A DNA stretch of 64,000 nt from Chrysopilus asiliformis (lineage: Eukaryota; Arthropoda; Insecta; Diptera; Rhagionidae). The stretch is taken from the NCBI GenBank assembly GCA_964034945.1, contig OZ035961.1, positions 72,834,310 through 72,898,309 on the forward strand. The letters are read 5' to 3'. The number at the start of each line of letters is the position of its first letter. Within the stretch, counting starts at the first letter, position 1. Below, piece after piece: positions 10,282-22,014 of the stretch. A model generated the notes under the pieces. It was not told where the DNA came from. It did not search any database and saw only the letters and a program-made list of their open reading frames with translations. The translations under genes and the position numbers were made by a program.

Positions 10282-12990
10282 TAAATTATAAAAATCCGGT
10301 TTAAACAATTTGGCCGCATGCATGGATAAGATACTGAAACATGACAAATAACTCAAAACAAAAAATCCGATTGCCTCTCACCTCAACTTGCCTTATATGT
10401 TCTGGTACAAATGACAAAGGGGGTCGGGTGTAAGAGAAAATGTCAAATAGAAATTTCAGGGATGTGTAAAGTTTTAGTACACGCATGCATTTGCATTTTA
10501 GTACAACAAAACACTTTAAGTGCAATTTTTCCATTGTAATTCAATTTTTTCCCATTAAGAATCTTTAGTAAAATTCCTTTCACCATAAACATGACTAAAA
10601 AAACACTTAAACAGTTAAAACCATACTAAAAAATTTTGTTTTGCTCCATACTTTAGAGAAATTTTTAACGTTTAGAATATAGCTGACTAACCCTGATTGC
10701 TTGCTTTTAGCACAATTTTTAATGTTTCCTATCTGATGAATGTGGTAAAGAGAGAAAATTATATAAAATTCCTAAGTTCATCCCGCTTCCTCTTACACTG
10801 GTATATGGAAAACCCCTGAAGCGAGAGTTCTATTTAAGTATATTTTTCTATGCATATACCAAGTGGGTGAGAGATTTTAAGTCTTTACGAGAAGAGATCT
10901 TTTGTAAATTGTCATTTCCCAAGACTGTTATTAGTAACCAGAAAAAGAGTTTCTAATAACATGGATGTCAGACAAAATAAATAACATACTAATAACTGTT
11001 GTATTTTTTTTTAGAATATAAAAGGTTGATGCCGAGGGTTGGAATCTTAGAAAAAAATCGTAATTTTAACGATTTTTTTCTAAGATTCCAATTAGAATAA
11101 GTTTTATTTTGTTACGTTGAGTCGAGCTCTGACATTTTACTTTTAGTTAGACCTACATTCAAAAACCATTTATAGGAGATACGCTTTAGGTGTGTTTTAC
11201 CATCATTTCACACTCACGGGACAAGATTTATATCCGGTTATGAGAGAAGTCCGTTTATCAGAACAAGTTGGATTTGCGAATTTGGTCATAAGAAATGTCA
11301 TTTCATGTTTTTTGTTGTTTGGCATTTGAAATGATTTGAATTTTAATTGTTTTTCCTAAAGCCTACTATCATTTCTATACAAAAATTTTAGCGCGAAATT
11401 GAATTTAATCATTCCTATCCTTGATTGAAATTGATGATTGAAAAACTAATGATTACTGTGTTCAATTATGATTATGACTAATGTATTAATCATGTCTGAA
11501 GTAATCATGACTGAATTGGCTATGACTAAATTTTTAGTTGTTTGATCAATCAACTAAAAAAATTAGTTGATTACGCCCAACACATGCAACAGCGATATCG
11601 AAATCAGATCGTTATCAGTAGCTGATGCCAGTATGGTAAATTATAAAAATCCGGTTTAAACAATTTGGCCGCATGCATGGATAAGATACTGAAACATGAC
11701 AAATAACTCAAAACAAAAAATCCGATTGCCTCTCACCTCAACTTGCCTTATATGTTCTGGTACAAATGACAAAGGGGGTCGGGTGTAAGAGAAAATGTCA
11801 AATAGAAATTTCAGGGATGTGTAAAGTTTTAGTACACGCATGCATTTGCATTTTAGTACAACAAAACACTTTAAGTGCAATTTTTCCATTGTAATTCAAT
11901 TTTTTCCCATTAAGAATCTTTAGTAAAATTCCTTTCACCATAAACATAACTAAAAAAACACTTAAACAGTTAAAACCATACTAAAAAATTTTGTTTTGCT
12001 CCATACTTTAGAGAAATTTTTAACGTTTAGAATATAGCTGACTAACCCTGATTGCTTGCTTTTAGCACAATTTTTAATGTTTCCTATCTGATGAATGTGG
12101 TAAAGAGAGAAAATTATATAAAATTCCTAAGTTCATCCCGCTTCCTCTTACACTGGTATATGGAAAACCCCTGAAGCGAGAGTTCTATTTAAGTATATTT
12201 TTCTATGCCTATACCAAGTGGGTGAGAGATATTAAGTCTTTACGAGAAGAGATCTTTTGTAAATTGTCATTTCCCAAGACTGTTATTAGTAACCAGAAAA
12301 AGAGTTTCTAATAACATGGATGTCAGACAAAATAAATAACATACTAATAACTGTTGTATTTTTTTTAGAATATAAAAGGTTGATGCCGAGGGTTGGAATC
12401 TTAGAAAAAAATCGTAATTTTAACGATTTTTTTCTAAGATTCCAACCAGAATAAGTTTTATTTTGTTACGTTGAGTCGAGCTCTGACATTTTACTTTTAG
12501 TTAGACCTACATTCAAAAACCATTCATAGGAGATACGCTTTAGGTGTGTTTTACCATCATTTCACACTCACGGGACAAGATTTATATCCGGTTATGAGAG
12601 AAGTCCGTTTATCAGAACAAGTTGGATTTGCGAATTTGGTCATAAGAAATGTCATTTCATGTTTTTTGTTGTTTGGCATTTGAAATGATTTGAATTTTAA
12701 TTGTTTTTCCTAAAGCCTACTATCATTTCTATACAAAAATTTTAGCGCGAAATTGAATTTAATCATTCCTATCCTTGATTGAAATTGATGATTGAAAAAC
12801 TAATGAGTACTGTGTTCAATTATGATTATGACTAATGTATTAATCATGTCTGAAGTAATCATGACTGAATTGGCTATGACTAAATTTTTAGTTGTTTGAT
12901 CAATCAACTAAAAAAATTAGTTGATTACGCCCAACACATGCAACAGTGATATCGAAATCAGATCGTTATCAGTAGCTGATGCCAGTATGG
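10282..12990. repeat. 1.35-kb tandem duplication inside the hAT element
   Basis: Sequence starting AAATTATAAAAATCCGGTTT recurs with a 1354-1355 bp offset: copy A is about 10282-11636, copy B about 11637-12990, with only a handful of differences. Each copy contains a strong hairpin whose 21-bp arms are 11041-11061 and 11069-11089 in copy A. No function is recognised in the unit. Sequence at 9780-10280 and 12991-13320 is non-repeated AT-rich DNA in which I see no gene. Confidence 0.85.
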
Positions 12991-13478
12991 CATCTGCGTT
13001 ATATGTAATGCGTCGTTTACATTTGACAGTTTATTCCGCTCTACCCAACCGATTACATTACAAAACAAAATCCTGGAATTTATTCCTGAAAGACCTCAAA
13101 CTGGAATTTTTTCGTACAAAATCACCGAAATAAATTAAAATTTTGACAACTCTTGCTAAGTGAATCTAGAAGAATAAAATTCAGGAAAAAGATTCTGAAT
13201 AAAATTTACGGTGAAAATTAAAAAAAAAACGCAAGTGTAAACGGCACCTAAGGAAGGTAGAAATATAATTACTTTGATCAGAAAACTTAAAAGCAATCCA
13301 TTTGTAGGAACAAAAAAATCATTGAAATTTTAGTGCACCAAAACCAAATTTTAAAATTTCGGTTAATCTAAACCAAAACCAAATTTAAAAATATTAGAAA
13401 CCAGAACCAAGAACCCGAAATATAATTCGCGCTTGAACCAAAACCATTTGGTTTGCATCTCTGCTTAAAATCACATAC

Positions 13479-14219
13479 TTTCCAAGTCGCGCCCTGCGCC
13501 TTCATAAAGGAAGAAACTTGGCAAGGATTGACTAGTTATTGTCAATTTATTGTCGATAATCTTTACTATAATGCGAAAACACTGAACCATAGCAGACATC
13601 TCATTTTTACTCTCGCCATTTGCAACGGCAATTCGAAAATGCCCATCAGCAAAATTATTGCTCTTCCCAAATGAAATCGCGGCAACTGTGAGATAATTTC
13701 GTATCAGACCTAGACTTTCAGTGACTGGGAACAATTTGTAGGGCCCATGTGATTGTGCTTGCCCATTAATGTGTGCATTTTGCTGTGCCCCGGCTTGAGT
13801 TTCTGATGGTGGAATCAAAAATGCTCCAAGAAGACCTGTTGCTGTAATCACTAGACAACCATCCGCTGTTACTCCTCTAAAATAAAATAATTTATTTAAA
13901 TTAAAAAATGTTTTTTTTTTACAAATCCTACCCGAATTGTCGAACACTTGGTGAAAATTTAGCCCGTTGAAACTTGTCCGTATAAAGCACAAGATCTCTC
14001 TTTTCGGATTCAAAATTAATTTTTCTCCCATTATGAAAGAATGCCGCTTTGATAATATGCTCGCTTGGAAAATTTACAGCATAAAGTTGAAACCATTCGG
14101 ATAATAAATAATCTTTCTGCACCCAAATTTGAACATTTCCTACTGAATCACCAATTAATAAGCGCCTGCCTGTTATGTCCCATTCTAGAGCTGTTATACT
14201 ATATTTACTGGAAGTCACT
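13479..14219 (-). CDS. MED16: Mediator complex subunit 16, two WD-propeller exons
   Basis: Two minus-strand exons: 14219-13932 (acceptor TATTGCAG, donor GTAGGA) and 13876-13479 (acceptor ATTTTAG, donor GTATGT), separated by a 55-bp intron with matching phase. The first encodes ITALEWDITGRRLLIGDSVG, EWFQLYAVNFPSEHIIKAAF and KFQRAKFSPSVRQFG. The second continues GVTADGCLVITATGLLGAFL, FPVTESLGLIRNYLTVAAIS and SLPSFF. This is the N-terminal WD40-type propeller of MED16, a Mediator tail subunit that contacts transcription activators. The exon ending at 13479 leaves one base of a codon that the exon starting at 6856 completes. The acceptor at 14220-14221 shows that coding begins further upstream; I found no convincing 5' exon to the right, where a Tc1/mariner-like element has entered the intron. 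Confidence 0.85.
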
Positions 14220-14350
14220 CTGCAATACAAGAATGGTTATTCAAATTATATGTTTATTTCAATGGGTGCGAAAATTAAACCAAATATCAATTTTTGTCAT
14301 TTTCGAACTGAGTCAATGGGAATAACACCTGCACTGAGTCAATGGGAATA

Positions 14351-15587
14351 ACACCTGTAACATATGTTTTGTCACAAATTTCAAGTGAAGCTTTGTTATA
14401 CAAAACGTGTCCAAACATGTAATTACTTCGCGTTGATTTATAATTTCCTTAATGAGTAATCAGTTTAAAACGCAATTTGACTAAGCTCAGTCAGAAAAAT
14501 GAGTCTAAAGTTTGAAACCAGAAAAAGCGTGTATAATTTAACTGGACTAATGACCAAAACCGAAATTGTTAAACGGTTTTTAAATAAAGATATTTCTTCT
14601 AGAACTATAGATTGGCCATAAAAGATTGCGAAAATGGTGTTCCGTTAAATTATAAGCTAAAAAGTGGAAGACGGCACATTTTAACAAAAAAGGTGGAACA
14701 AAAAGTGTTGAAGGACACGAAAAACAAAATTGGAGCATCCACGCGCAAAACTGGTTGCAAATTTTGGCTATCGCACATGACTATCCATCGGCTATTAAAG
14801 AGGAACAATGTGTCCTACCGTAAAAAAAAGTTCCCAAATACACGGACGCACAACTTAAAAAAATACCAAAATGTTAAAATACCTCACTTTTGCCAATTCT
14901 TCCATAAGTGGAAACGATGGATTTTTTACTGACGATTACAGTACAACTCCTGATACAGTAAAATTCAAAGGAATTGCGAAATTTGAGCCAAAAATTTTAG
15001 TTTGGTGGGCATTATCATCCGCAGGAGTTTCTGGGGCATTCATTGGGTCAGTGCGAGGACAAGCAGTTAACGCAGACATCTACATCACAAAATGTTTATC
15101 AAAATTGCAAAAATTTATTAAACAAAATCACAATCAAAATGATGTAATGTTTTAGCATCATGTTCTTACATCATGCCATTACGCCAAAAAGACCATTGAT
15201 TGGCTCAAGTCGAAAAACATCAATTTCGTAGCGAAGGAAGACAACCCACCAAATGTCCCACAAGCCCGTCCAATTGAAAATTTTTGGGCTTTATTGAGTC
15301 GACTGGTGTACCAGGATGGATGGGAGGCAAAATCCGAAAAGCAGCTTCAATCAAGGATTAAAAAAAATTAAAAGAAGTGAACCTTACCACCATCCAGACA
15401 ATGATGGGCAATATAAAAAAAAAGGTTGAGAAAAATATAAGATAACGGGCCATTAAGTGTCATTTAATTATTTTTTTGTAAATTGCGAATTCAGATCCTT
15501 ATGAAACTAAATGAATTATAGACTTTTGTATTTCTCAGATTTTTTAATATGCGATTAGTTTTTTGACAAAACATATGTTACAGGTGT
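14351..15587 (+). mobile_element. Tc1/mariner-superfamily element, degenerate
   Basis: Ends ACACCTGTAACATATGTTTT and the exact inverse at 15566-15587 are flanked by TA (14349-14350, 15588-15589). A 25-bp piece of flank plus terminal repeat is duplicated directly to the left (from 14307). The element lies in the intron upstream of the first visible MED16 exon, in opposite orientation to the gene. Confidence 0.8.
14499..15443 (+). pseudogene. IS630/Tc1/mariner-type transposase remnant
   Basis: An N-terminal helix-turn-helix-like start (ATG at 14499) is followed by a stop or shift near 14607-14612. The frame then reads GRRHILTKKVEQKVLKDTK, PKILVWWALSSAGVSGAF and, after another stop near 15152, SCHYAKKTIDWLKSKN and PNVPQARPIENFWALLSRL. 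The last block resembles the final catalytic block of DDE-type members (P-E-A-R-P-I-E), with glutamine in place of the expected acidic residue. Several stops mark it as inactive. Confidence 0.7.
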
Positions 15588-15850
15588 TATGTCCCGGAGA
15601 TTTGCGGCGCACCGTTATGATTACGATTTTTCAAGTGATTTTAATATCTTCCTTATATCACAGATAATATACAAGTACTAATCAGATACCAAAACCAGAG
15701 GAAAAATTTATAAACACCCCAAACTTAGTGTACCTCCATTCATCTAATTTAACCTTTTTCGGTTCATGGCAATCAGCCATGACAGGCTACATATTAGCCT
15801 AATCAGCCATGACATATTAGCCTAGCCATTACAAGAAACGTAACTATACA
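15588..15850. other. AT-rich segment with a short tandem motif
   Basis: Two imperfect copies of CAGCCATGACA...ATATTAGCCTA lie at about 15773-15830. Nothing else is recognised. Confidence 0.4.
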
Positions 15851-15854
15851 ACAT

Positions 15855-16062
15855 TTTAAGTCTCTAGCTCAATCCTTTCGAAAGTTTTGGTGTTCACAGA
15901 CGGACGAACAGACAGACAGACAGACGAACGAACGGACATGCGGAAATCAAAATCTTTTGTTATCCCTAACACCCTGGTGTAGATCATTTTTGTGTCCGAT
16001 GATTGGTTCGATGCGTTACAAAAACGGTACACTAAATCTAATATACATACTCCTATATGATA
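15855..16062 (-). mobile_element. diverged Helentron-like (DINE/HINE-type) repeat copy
   Basis: On the minus strand it has the same order of landmarks as the 48.5-kb copy: ATATTAGATTTAG, ACACAAAAATGATCTACACC, a (GTCCGTTCGTCTGTCT)n tract and GGATTGAGCTAGAGACTT. It is older and truncated at both ends. Confidence 0.55.
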
Positions 16063-17596
16063 TATGATCATGCTAGGCAAGCCCAATTAAACGATATTCT
16101 CGCATGGTGCTTCTAAAATACGATTTTTCAGAAAATGATGTTGACACGGTAAGCTTAGCTGAAATTTTCAAAAGCTTAGGTACTCATAGAAAAAATAGTG
16201 CACTACGTATCTCTAACATTTCGATAGTACACTACTACACTACGTATATTACACTACGTTGTTATGGGACAGTGAACGGGTGAAATCATGGAATACCTTA
16301 AATTTTTTCTAAGGATCAAAATCAGTAAACTTATGAAAGCAAATTGGTTCGTTTAATTTAGGATCGACTGTTTTAAATGTTTTAAGCGGAATAATAACTA
16401 AGCTCGTTTTGTTTCAATTTGGATATTGTTTAGCGGTCGATATTCTTCGCTATTAATTATTGTTAAGGACCGTAAAATCGTTCAATATTGGAAGAAACAA
16501 AAGCAGTTGAATAAATCCGTGTTTCAATTGTAAAATCCAATCCTCAGTACATTTTAGAAATGAGTCCTGGACTCACCAAATTATCTCGACTTGGTCGGAT
16601 TTAATATAGTTTTCATTTTTAAAACTAATATTTAAGTTAAAAATAACCTAGTTCGAATAATTGAGAATAGTTTAGCTATTGAAAAATCATATATTTAGTG
16701 GAAAATTTAATTTGAGGTAAGCTAAAAATGTGCTTAAAAAATGTAGGATCTTCGCTAAATAAAAACGTGTTCTTTTGTGTAGAGAAAGTTCGGGAAATTG
16801 CTGTATAGTATAGAAGGAATACCTGGCGGAAAATTAAAGGGTTCAGTGGCAGTGAAAATTCTGGCAGTGAAAATTCTCGATGAGCACATGGCTGTTGGAG
16901 CATGGCAGCAAATCTATAAGAAACGCCATCGAAATTAGTGAATTTTCCATGATCAAATCGATCTTTCCGCTGGAAAACTCCACAGGTTGAATCCCATCTC
17001 TAATTCCGTTTGCGTGAATCAATCACCGAAATTTTCATTCTGCACGAGGCAAAAAGATCTTCTAGTTTTTCCGGATTTCCATCAGAGAAATTGCAGCAGC
17101 AGAACTTCAGAATTTTCAAATATCGGCTCTTCATTTCTAAATTGATCATTTTTTGTGTATAATTGTTGTGTAAAATCATCGCTTTTTATCGTCGAAATCA
17201 TATCAGAAAAATCCATGTGGAAATCGGAAAACGTTCGACCATTTTTTTTGGTTGAAACATTTTTTTTTATCTCATAAATATTGCGATTTAAAGTTCCAGC
17301 AAACGAACGTCACCCTTGTGCACAGGAGCGGCGGGCGCAGCGAAAAATCACGTAAGTGCGTAAATTTTATATTATTTAAAAGTGAGATAAATTTCCGTAT
17401 ATAGTGTTTCAACCGCGGACTTTGTGAACACACCACGAATTTGAATATCAAAGTAGCCTACAAGTATGCTTTGATATTTATCGAAGTTTCAAACCAAATT
17501 TAGTGGATCTTGAATTGGTCTTATGGTAAATAGCCTACGGGTATGCAAAATATTGTTGCAACAAGAAAAAGCTTTGATTCCCACTTAGAGTGGTGC
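16063..17596. other. no recognisable gene
   Basis: AT-rich non-repeated DNA. The only gene-like hint is a GC-richer patch at about 17300-17350 ending in a consensus donor (AAATCAC then GTAAGTGCG) on the plus strand, which could be a 5' untranslated exon; no partner exon was found. A short run of ACACTACGTA repeats is at about 16200-16260. Confidence 0.4.
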
Positions 17597-18019
17597 TTTG
17601 AATATGTACAAATATAGAAGAATAATCTATTAGTTTTCACCTTGGGCCGATGGTGGCGATAGTGACCATTTTTATGTAATATTGTAGCTTTTAGTTTAGA
17701 TTCAAATTGAGAATTTCCCCACAAATATCCCAGACCAAAAAGCACGCACACATTTAAGAAGGAAAGCGGTTTGCGTTGATTCTTATGGTGTCATACGAGG
17801 AATGAACTGAACACGTACAGCACACAATGATAAACCGCGATCATTGCGATTACAAATTTTCCATTGTGCTTAAAGTTTTAGGGTATTTTAGTTAATACAC
17901 ATACCTAAGCTTTAAGTTTGGGGGATTTTTATTTAATACTTGAACCGCAGACATTTTCGCCACCATCGGCCCAAGGTGACAACTAATAGATTATTCTTCT
18001 ATATTTGTACATATTCAAA
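17597..18019. repeat. foldback with 63-bp perfect inverted arms
   Basis: Arms 17597-17659 and 17957-18019 are inverted copies (for example CTTGGGCCGATGGTGGCGA and TCGCCACCATCGGCCCAAG), differing by about one base and enclosing about 300 bp. The arms extend weakly further outward (AGAGTGGTGC on both sides). No coding potential or clear target duplication. Confidence 0.75.
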
Positions 18020-19200
18020 GAGTGGTGCGAAAATAATTTCGTTTTTTTTTTGTATTTATAATTATTTGTTTTTTTTTCGATATTTTTTTTTTTGAGAAAT
18101 TTGTTTCAAACTAAATTTTTTTTTAAATCCTTGCCGACGATTTATAAAGTTTTATTTTTGTTTGAGGAATTAAAGAATCCTAGAAATTCATTCGTTTGAT
18201 TTGATTTGGTGTCAGTTTCTTCTTCCGTGTTTTTTTTTGAGGTCAGTGGAGGAAATTTTGTCGATTTCAAGGATGGGCCTTGAAATGTTTTAAGTTCATT
18301 TCAATTAGGGGGGGGGGGGGAGAATCAATTAAGTGTCCCGACGATGGGGGATGACGGTGGATTCGGCTGAAGAAATGGCTCGACGTTTCGGATTCAATTA
18401 TGTTCTCCGGAGCATGCGTGTCTAGATTTCGGTCTTTCTTTTCGAATTTTCTTTTTGCTTTTCTTTTTTTTTTTGTGATCGTGACTCAAGGCATGGTAAA
18501 GTTTTATCTTCCATTACATCCCGAGGCAAGAACCACCCACCCGACGAGCGAATAGCCTGGAACGACAAGCATGCCAGCTGAGGGGATAATGGAGCGCACT
18601 TTGGGGCACACACGATGATTTGCCGTGTTAAGCATGCCCCAGAGTTTGTTGTTCGTCCGCCGTTGAAATTGGGAGAACGCTTCTATAACAATAAAGCACC
18701 CAGCGTTTACAACAGGACGCTCAGATGACAACAACGTATCTCTAATATTGGACATAAGCGCGTTAGTGAATTAGTTATCAGAGTTCAAGGCAAGAAAACA
18801 AAAATCCAGATATATGCATTGCATTCTGCAAATTATTATAAGCAGACTACTTTGTTTGCCTGTTTTTATAGATTGGAGATTTAAAATCCCAAAGACACTC
18901 ATGACACCAAAGAGACTCATATATTCACTGTCAAAATAACATGCAGGGAAAGGAACTTGATAGCTAATGACTTTTTTACTATTTAGTGAGACAAAGTAGG
19001 AATAGCTACTTGACTGCAAAAATAGAATCAAATGGATTTAGTTGATTTTGTCGACGACTTGACTAAATTGATACTAAATTGGTATGTTCACACCTATTTA
19101 GTTACTAAATTAGTTGCTACTTGACTAAAATACTTATATAGTCTGAACCGGAGTTTAGGGCAAACACTTGTCCTGACATAGTGTATGCAGTTAACCGTCT
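18020..19200. other. no recognisable gene; T-rich and G-run sequence
   Basis: Poly(T) stretches at about 18035-18250 and a 13-G run near 18308-18320. A moderately GC-rich segment at about 18490-18760 has no long frame that I recognise. The segment 19020-19140 is rich in TTGACTAAAT-like words. Confidence 0.4.
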
Positions 19201-19205
19201 AAGCC

Positions 19206-19280
19206 AGTGGTTCCCAAACTTTTCAGTGGCCTGCATCCATTGGAATCACAAACCACGTTCCCGTACCCCCTAAAAAAATG
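19206..19280 (+). mobile_element. hAT-type terminus fragment
   Basis: CAGTGGTTCCCAAACTTTT at 19206 is a classic hAT terminal repeat shared by many animal non-autonomous hAT elements. I found no matching inverted end in the window, so it is a truncated or solo terminus. Confidence 0.5.
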
Positions 19281-19473
19281 TCAGGAACCTATATTATCAA
19301 TATATTTGTTTACATACATGGGTGCTTCTCTGGAAAAAGCTCCTTTTGTAGGTCGAAAATGTCTCCATGGTCAGTTCAACGAAATAATAACATATAACTC
19401 ATTAGATCGATAAATAATGAAATACTTTATGTTTTTAAAAACTACTCGTTCGATTTTTAGCGTTTTAAAAAAA

Positions 19474-20255
19474 ATCGTTTTCACGGGAATGACGCTCTTT
19501 TTCTGCGCGTATCTTTTTATCATTGGCTGCTCTACCAGCGGTTTTGCGTCGTCCCATAATACTAAAGAAGGATGTAAGTGTTTCGCATTGATTACAACTT
19601 AGTAAATGTTTAAAAAAAACAAACATACCAAACATAAGTCATTTCCGTGACATTATCGTCATTCCCATGACTAACAGCGAAACACGGGAATGACGCCACG
19701 GGAATGATGAAGAACGAAGTTTTTTCTTCTTAAAACCAAAACTATTGAATAGTTTTTTTCCAAACTTTGTATAATTTTTGCAGTTTTAATAATACATTAA
19801 TTAGTTACAATATCTATTCTAAACATAAAAAATATAAAAAGTTATACACACCACGGGAATGATGAAAATTTATGAACGAAGCACAAACTCAACCACTCAC
19901 TTCAAAATTGCGTATATAATTGATGCAAGTGCTCTACTTTCAAAATGACTTTGGAAAATGGAACAACTTTACCGTAATATTTGAACGTGTTGCCATTAGC
20001 TGTCAACCGTTTATTTCGATTTAAGAGCATTTATATTTTTGCCACGGGAATGATGCAAAAACATGGAGACACGTGCTTTTGGGTCCGTAAAAGTGCTAAG
20101 TTTTTTTCTTTTATTTATTTTGTAAAGTGTTAAGTGCATTCAATCATTTGTTAACTCGGTACGTATGCGTTTTTCTAAAAATTTATAAAACTAAGCGATA
20201 AATTAATTTGATACAACCCAAAACAAGGAGGAGACACGTCACGGGAATGACGATT
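19474..20255. repeat. cluster of CACGGGAATGACG-like motifs
   Basis: CACGGGAATGA followed by CG or TG occurs at about 19478, 19683, 19697, 19854, 20042 and 20240, with related inverted forms (CGTCATTCCCATGAC, about 19660) in between. The surrounding DNA is AT-rich and non-coding. The spacing is irregular, so this is not a tandem array; it may be a field of subterminal transposase-binding sites or other protein-binding sites. Confidence 0.6.
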
Positions 20256-21980
20256 TGGGGTTTTGAGTTAATTTTTTGTAAAATTCGTCAACAAATTAAA
20301 AAAAATTTAAATTGATAAGGAAAGAAGACTACTGTATTTAATTTTTCTCGACCAAGTGTTTTTATATTTTAATATATTTTTTTCGGGCTAATTGGTCAAA
20401 TAATACAAAAACTATGTGTAAATTATAGCGACGTTTCGTCCCTTTATTGGCGACATTCTCAAGCTGAATACTATTGAAAAACATACCTTAGTTTCTATGT
20501 AGACATAAAACACAAAAAACTTTCTGTAAGTATAAAAGTTGTCACGATTGAATAATAGTATTAATTAAAAACAAATAAAAAATTAAAAAAAACTAATAGT
20601 AAATAAATAAAACAAGCGTACAAACAGCCATGTTTCACCAAGCGAAATTCTCTGCGGAACTAAAGCTTATTTTATATTAGCTGGCCCAGAAAAAAACAAA
20701 TAAATTTCACCTCGCAAATTCTCTTTTTTTGCACGGATTTGAGATGTTTTGAGTTTTTTTCGTGTTTTCAAAGTTAATATTGACTGTTAACAACTTTTCT
20801 TGCATGTCTCTGCCGGGACTCGAACATGGGACCTCTCGAATTGTAAACCATTTGCCTTCCCAATAGGATGTTGAAGCCAATTGGTAAGCCTGTTCTAAAC
20901 GTGAACACCCTTTACAATGAAAATAACTCCCAAAAGGAGTTGGAGTGAATTTTTGACTCCTTTTCGGAGTTAATTCAAAATTGATGTCAAAACGGTGTTA
21001 AAATGAATATTTAGAATAATATGTTTTGAGGCGGAGTTAATTCGTCCCTGAATTTTTTCGAGAGTGAACAACCAGATAGTAGCATTCTTCATCACTTTCA
21101 TCAAATAAATCTTCAAAATCACTATCCATTATTAAAAACTCAATTTAAAAACCAATAATAATAATATTTCACTGGACGATAAGCATGTTAAGCTTTAGCT
21201 TAAGCGCTCAAGTTTGGTGGCTTAAATAAACGGAAATTTAAACTCAGTTTAAGGACTAAACCAGCACTGTGAAACAGTAAAAACAGTTAAGCGAAAGCTT
21301 AAACCAAATTCGAAACTTAAGCTCGCACTGTGAAACCGGCTGTAGGAGTTAAATCGCCTTAACTCCCTTAACTCACCTTTAACATGGAAAATAAGGTTAG
21401 CTAACTCCCTTAACTCACTAACTCGGCTTAACTCCTAGTGAATAAATCAGGGCTAAATATCACAAAACGGTAAACGGGTTTTATGTTTTGGTAATCTAAA
21501 ATTTCAGCATTGAACAATGTTTTGCGTCAAATTGCAATAGCCTTACACGGAGGGATCGATATAAAAATTGTTTATCTAATTACAAGCTAACCTATAGAAA
21601 AAATCAAATACACTTTTTTATTCTGAATACAGTAGAAACCCGTTATTATGAACACCGCGTTATATGAACTGCTGGATTCGGTGGATTTTTTTGGGTTTTG
21701 AAAAGATTTCAATGACGAGATCTGAAAAATCGTAAACTAAACCCCGTTTATAATAAAAACCCCAGTTATAATAAAAACTCAAGGTAATTTATTTAGTTCA
21801 TATAAACATGCGTCTACTGTATTTGATTGAAATTCCAATTTTTCGATAGTAAAACAAATTCTATTGGTAAATTAGGCAGAAAATTTGTAGAAAAATACGC
21901 CATAGGCAAAAATTTTTACGTGTCAAGGTCTACTGCATCTTAAAATTGAACACTCTGTTACACTGCTGAATCCAATTTAA
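20256..21980. other. non-coding, with short dispersed motifs
   Basis: No gene is recognised. A tRNA-like B box is at about 20815-20850. Between 20930 and 21430 there are many GGAGTTAA/TTAACTCC words and two copies of GCACTGTGAAAC (about 21266 and 21330), which look like the remains of an inverted-repeat element. Confidence 0.4.
20813..20905 (-). repeat. tRNA-like segment, SINE head or tRNA pseudogene
   Basis: On the minus strand, GGTCCCATGTTCGAGTCCC has the T-arm/B-box form GTTCGAGTCC of a tRNA, followed by GGCAGAGACATG. An A box is not clear and the cloverleaf cannot be completed, so a functional tRNA is unlikely. Confidence 0.4.
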
Positions 21981-22014
21981 GAATTGGGTAACGAAATCAA
22001 ATTCAAGTATAGTA

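Larger units (their letters stand above)
6902..13463. mobile_element. 6.6-kb hAT element inside a MED16 intron, carrying nested insertions
   Basis: The left end TAGAGATGCAAACCA (6902-6916) is the inverse of the right end, which reads CAGAGATGCAAACCA on the minus strand (13463-13449). Both ends carry subterminal AACCAAAACC-rich DNA. The flanks TTTAAAAT (6894-6901) and CTTAAAAT (13464-13471) form an 8-bp duplication with one mismatch, as expected for hAT. No hAT transposase is visible. The interior holds a mariner MITE, a hairpin, a piggyBac derivative and a tandem duplication. It sits 8 bp inside the donor and about 45 bp from the acceptor of one MED16 intron. Confidence 0.7.

Noticed and set aside
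17281..17360. A possible 5' untranslated exon with a consensus donor GTAAGTGCG
   Set aside because: No promoter elements, coding sequence or acceptor partner could be tied to it.
18343..18417. A 24-codon plus-strand peptide (MTVDSAEEMARRFGFNYVLR...) faintly like a proprotein-convertase prodomain
   Set aside because: Too short, ends in a stop after SMRV with no donor site, and no neighbouring exon supports it.
19417..19602. A 61-codon frame with a hydrophobic segment (GMTLFFCAYLFIIGC)
   Set aside because: Low-complexity T-rich DNA produces such segments; no start context or homology supports a membrane protein.
20395..20480. Penelope-like retroelement end suggested by GACGTTTCGTCCC
   Set aside because: No reverse transcriptase or GIY-YIG sequence nearby; a short motif alone is not enough.
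20813..20905. Functional tRNA gene
   Set aside because: Only the T-arm/B box is convincing; acceptor and anticodon stems cannot be formed.
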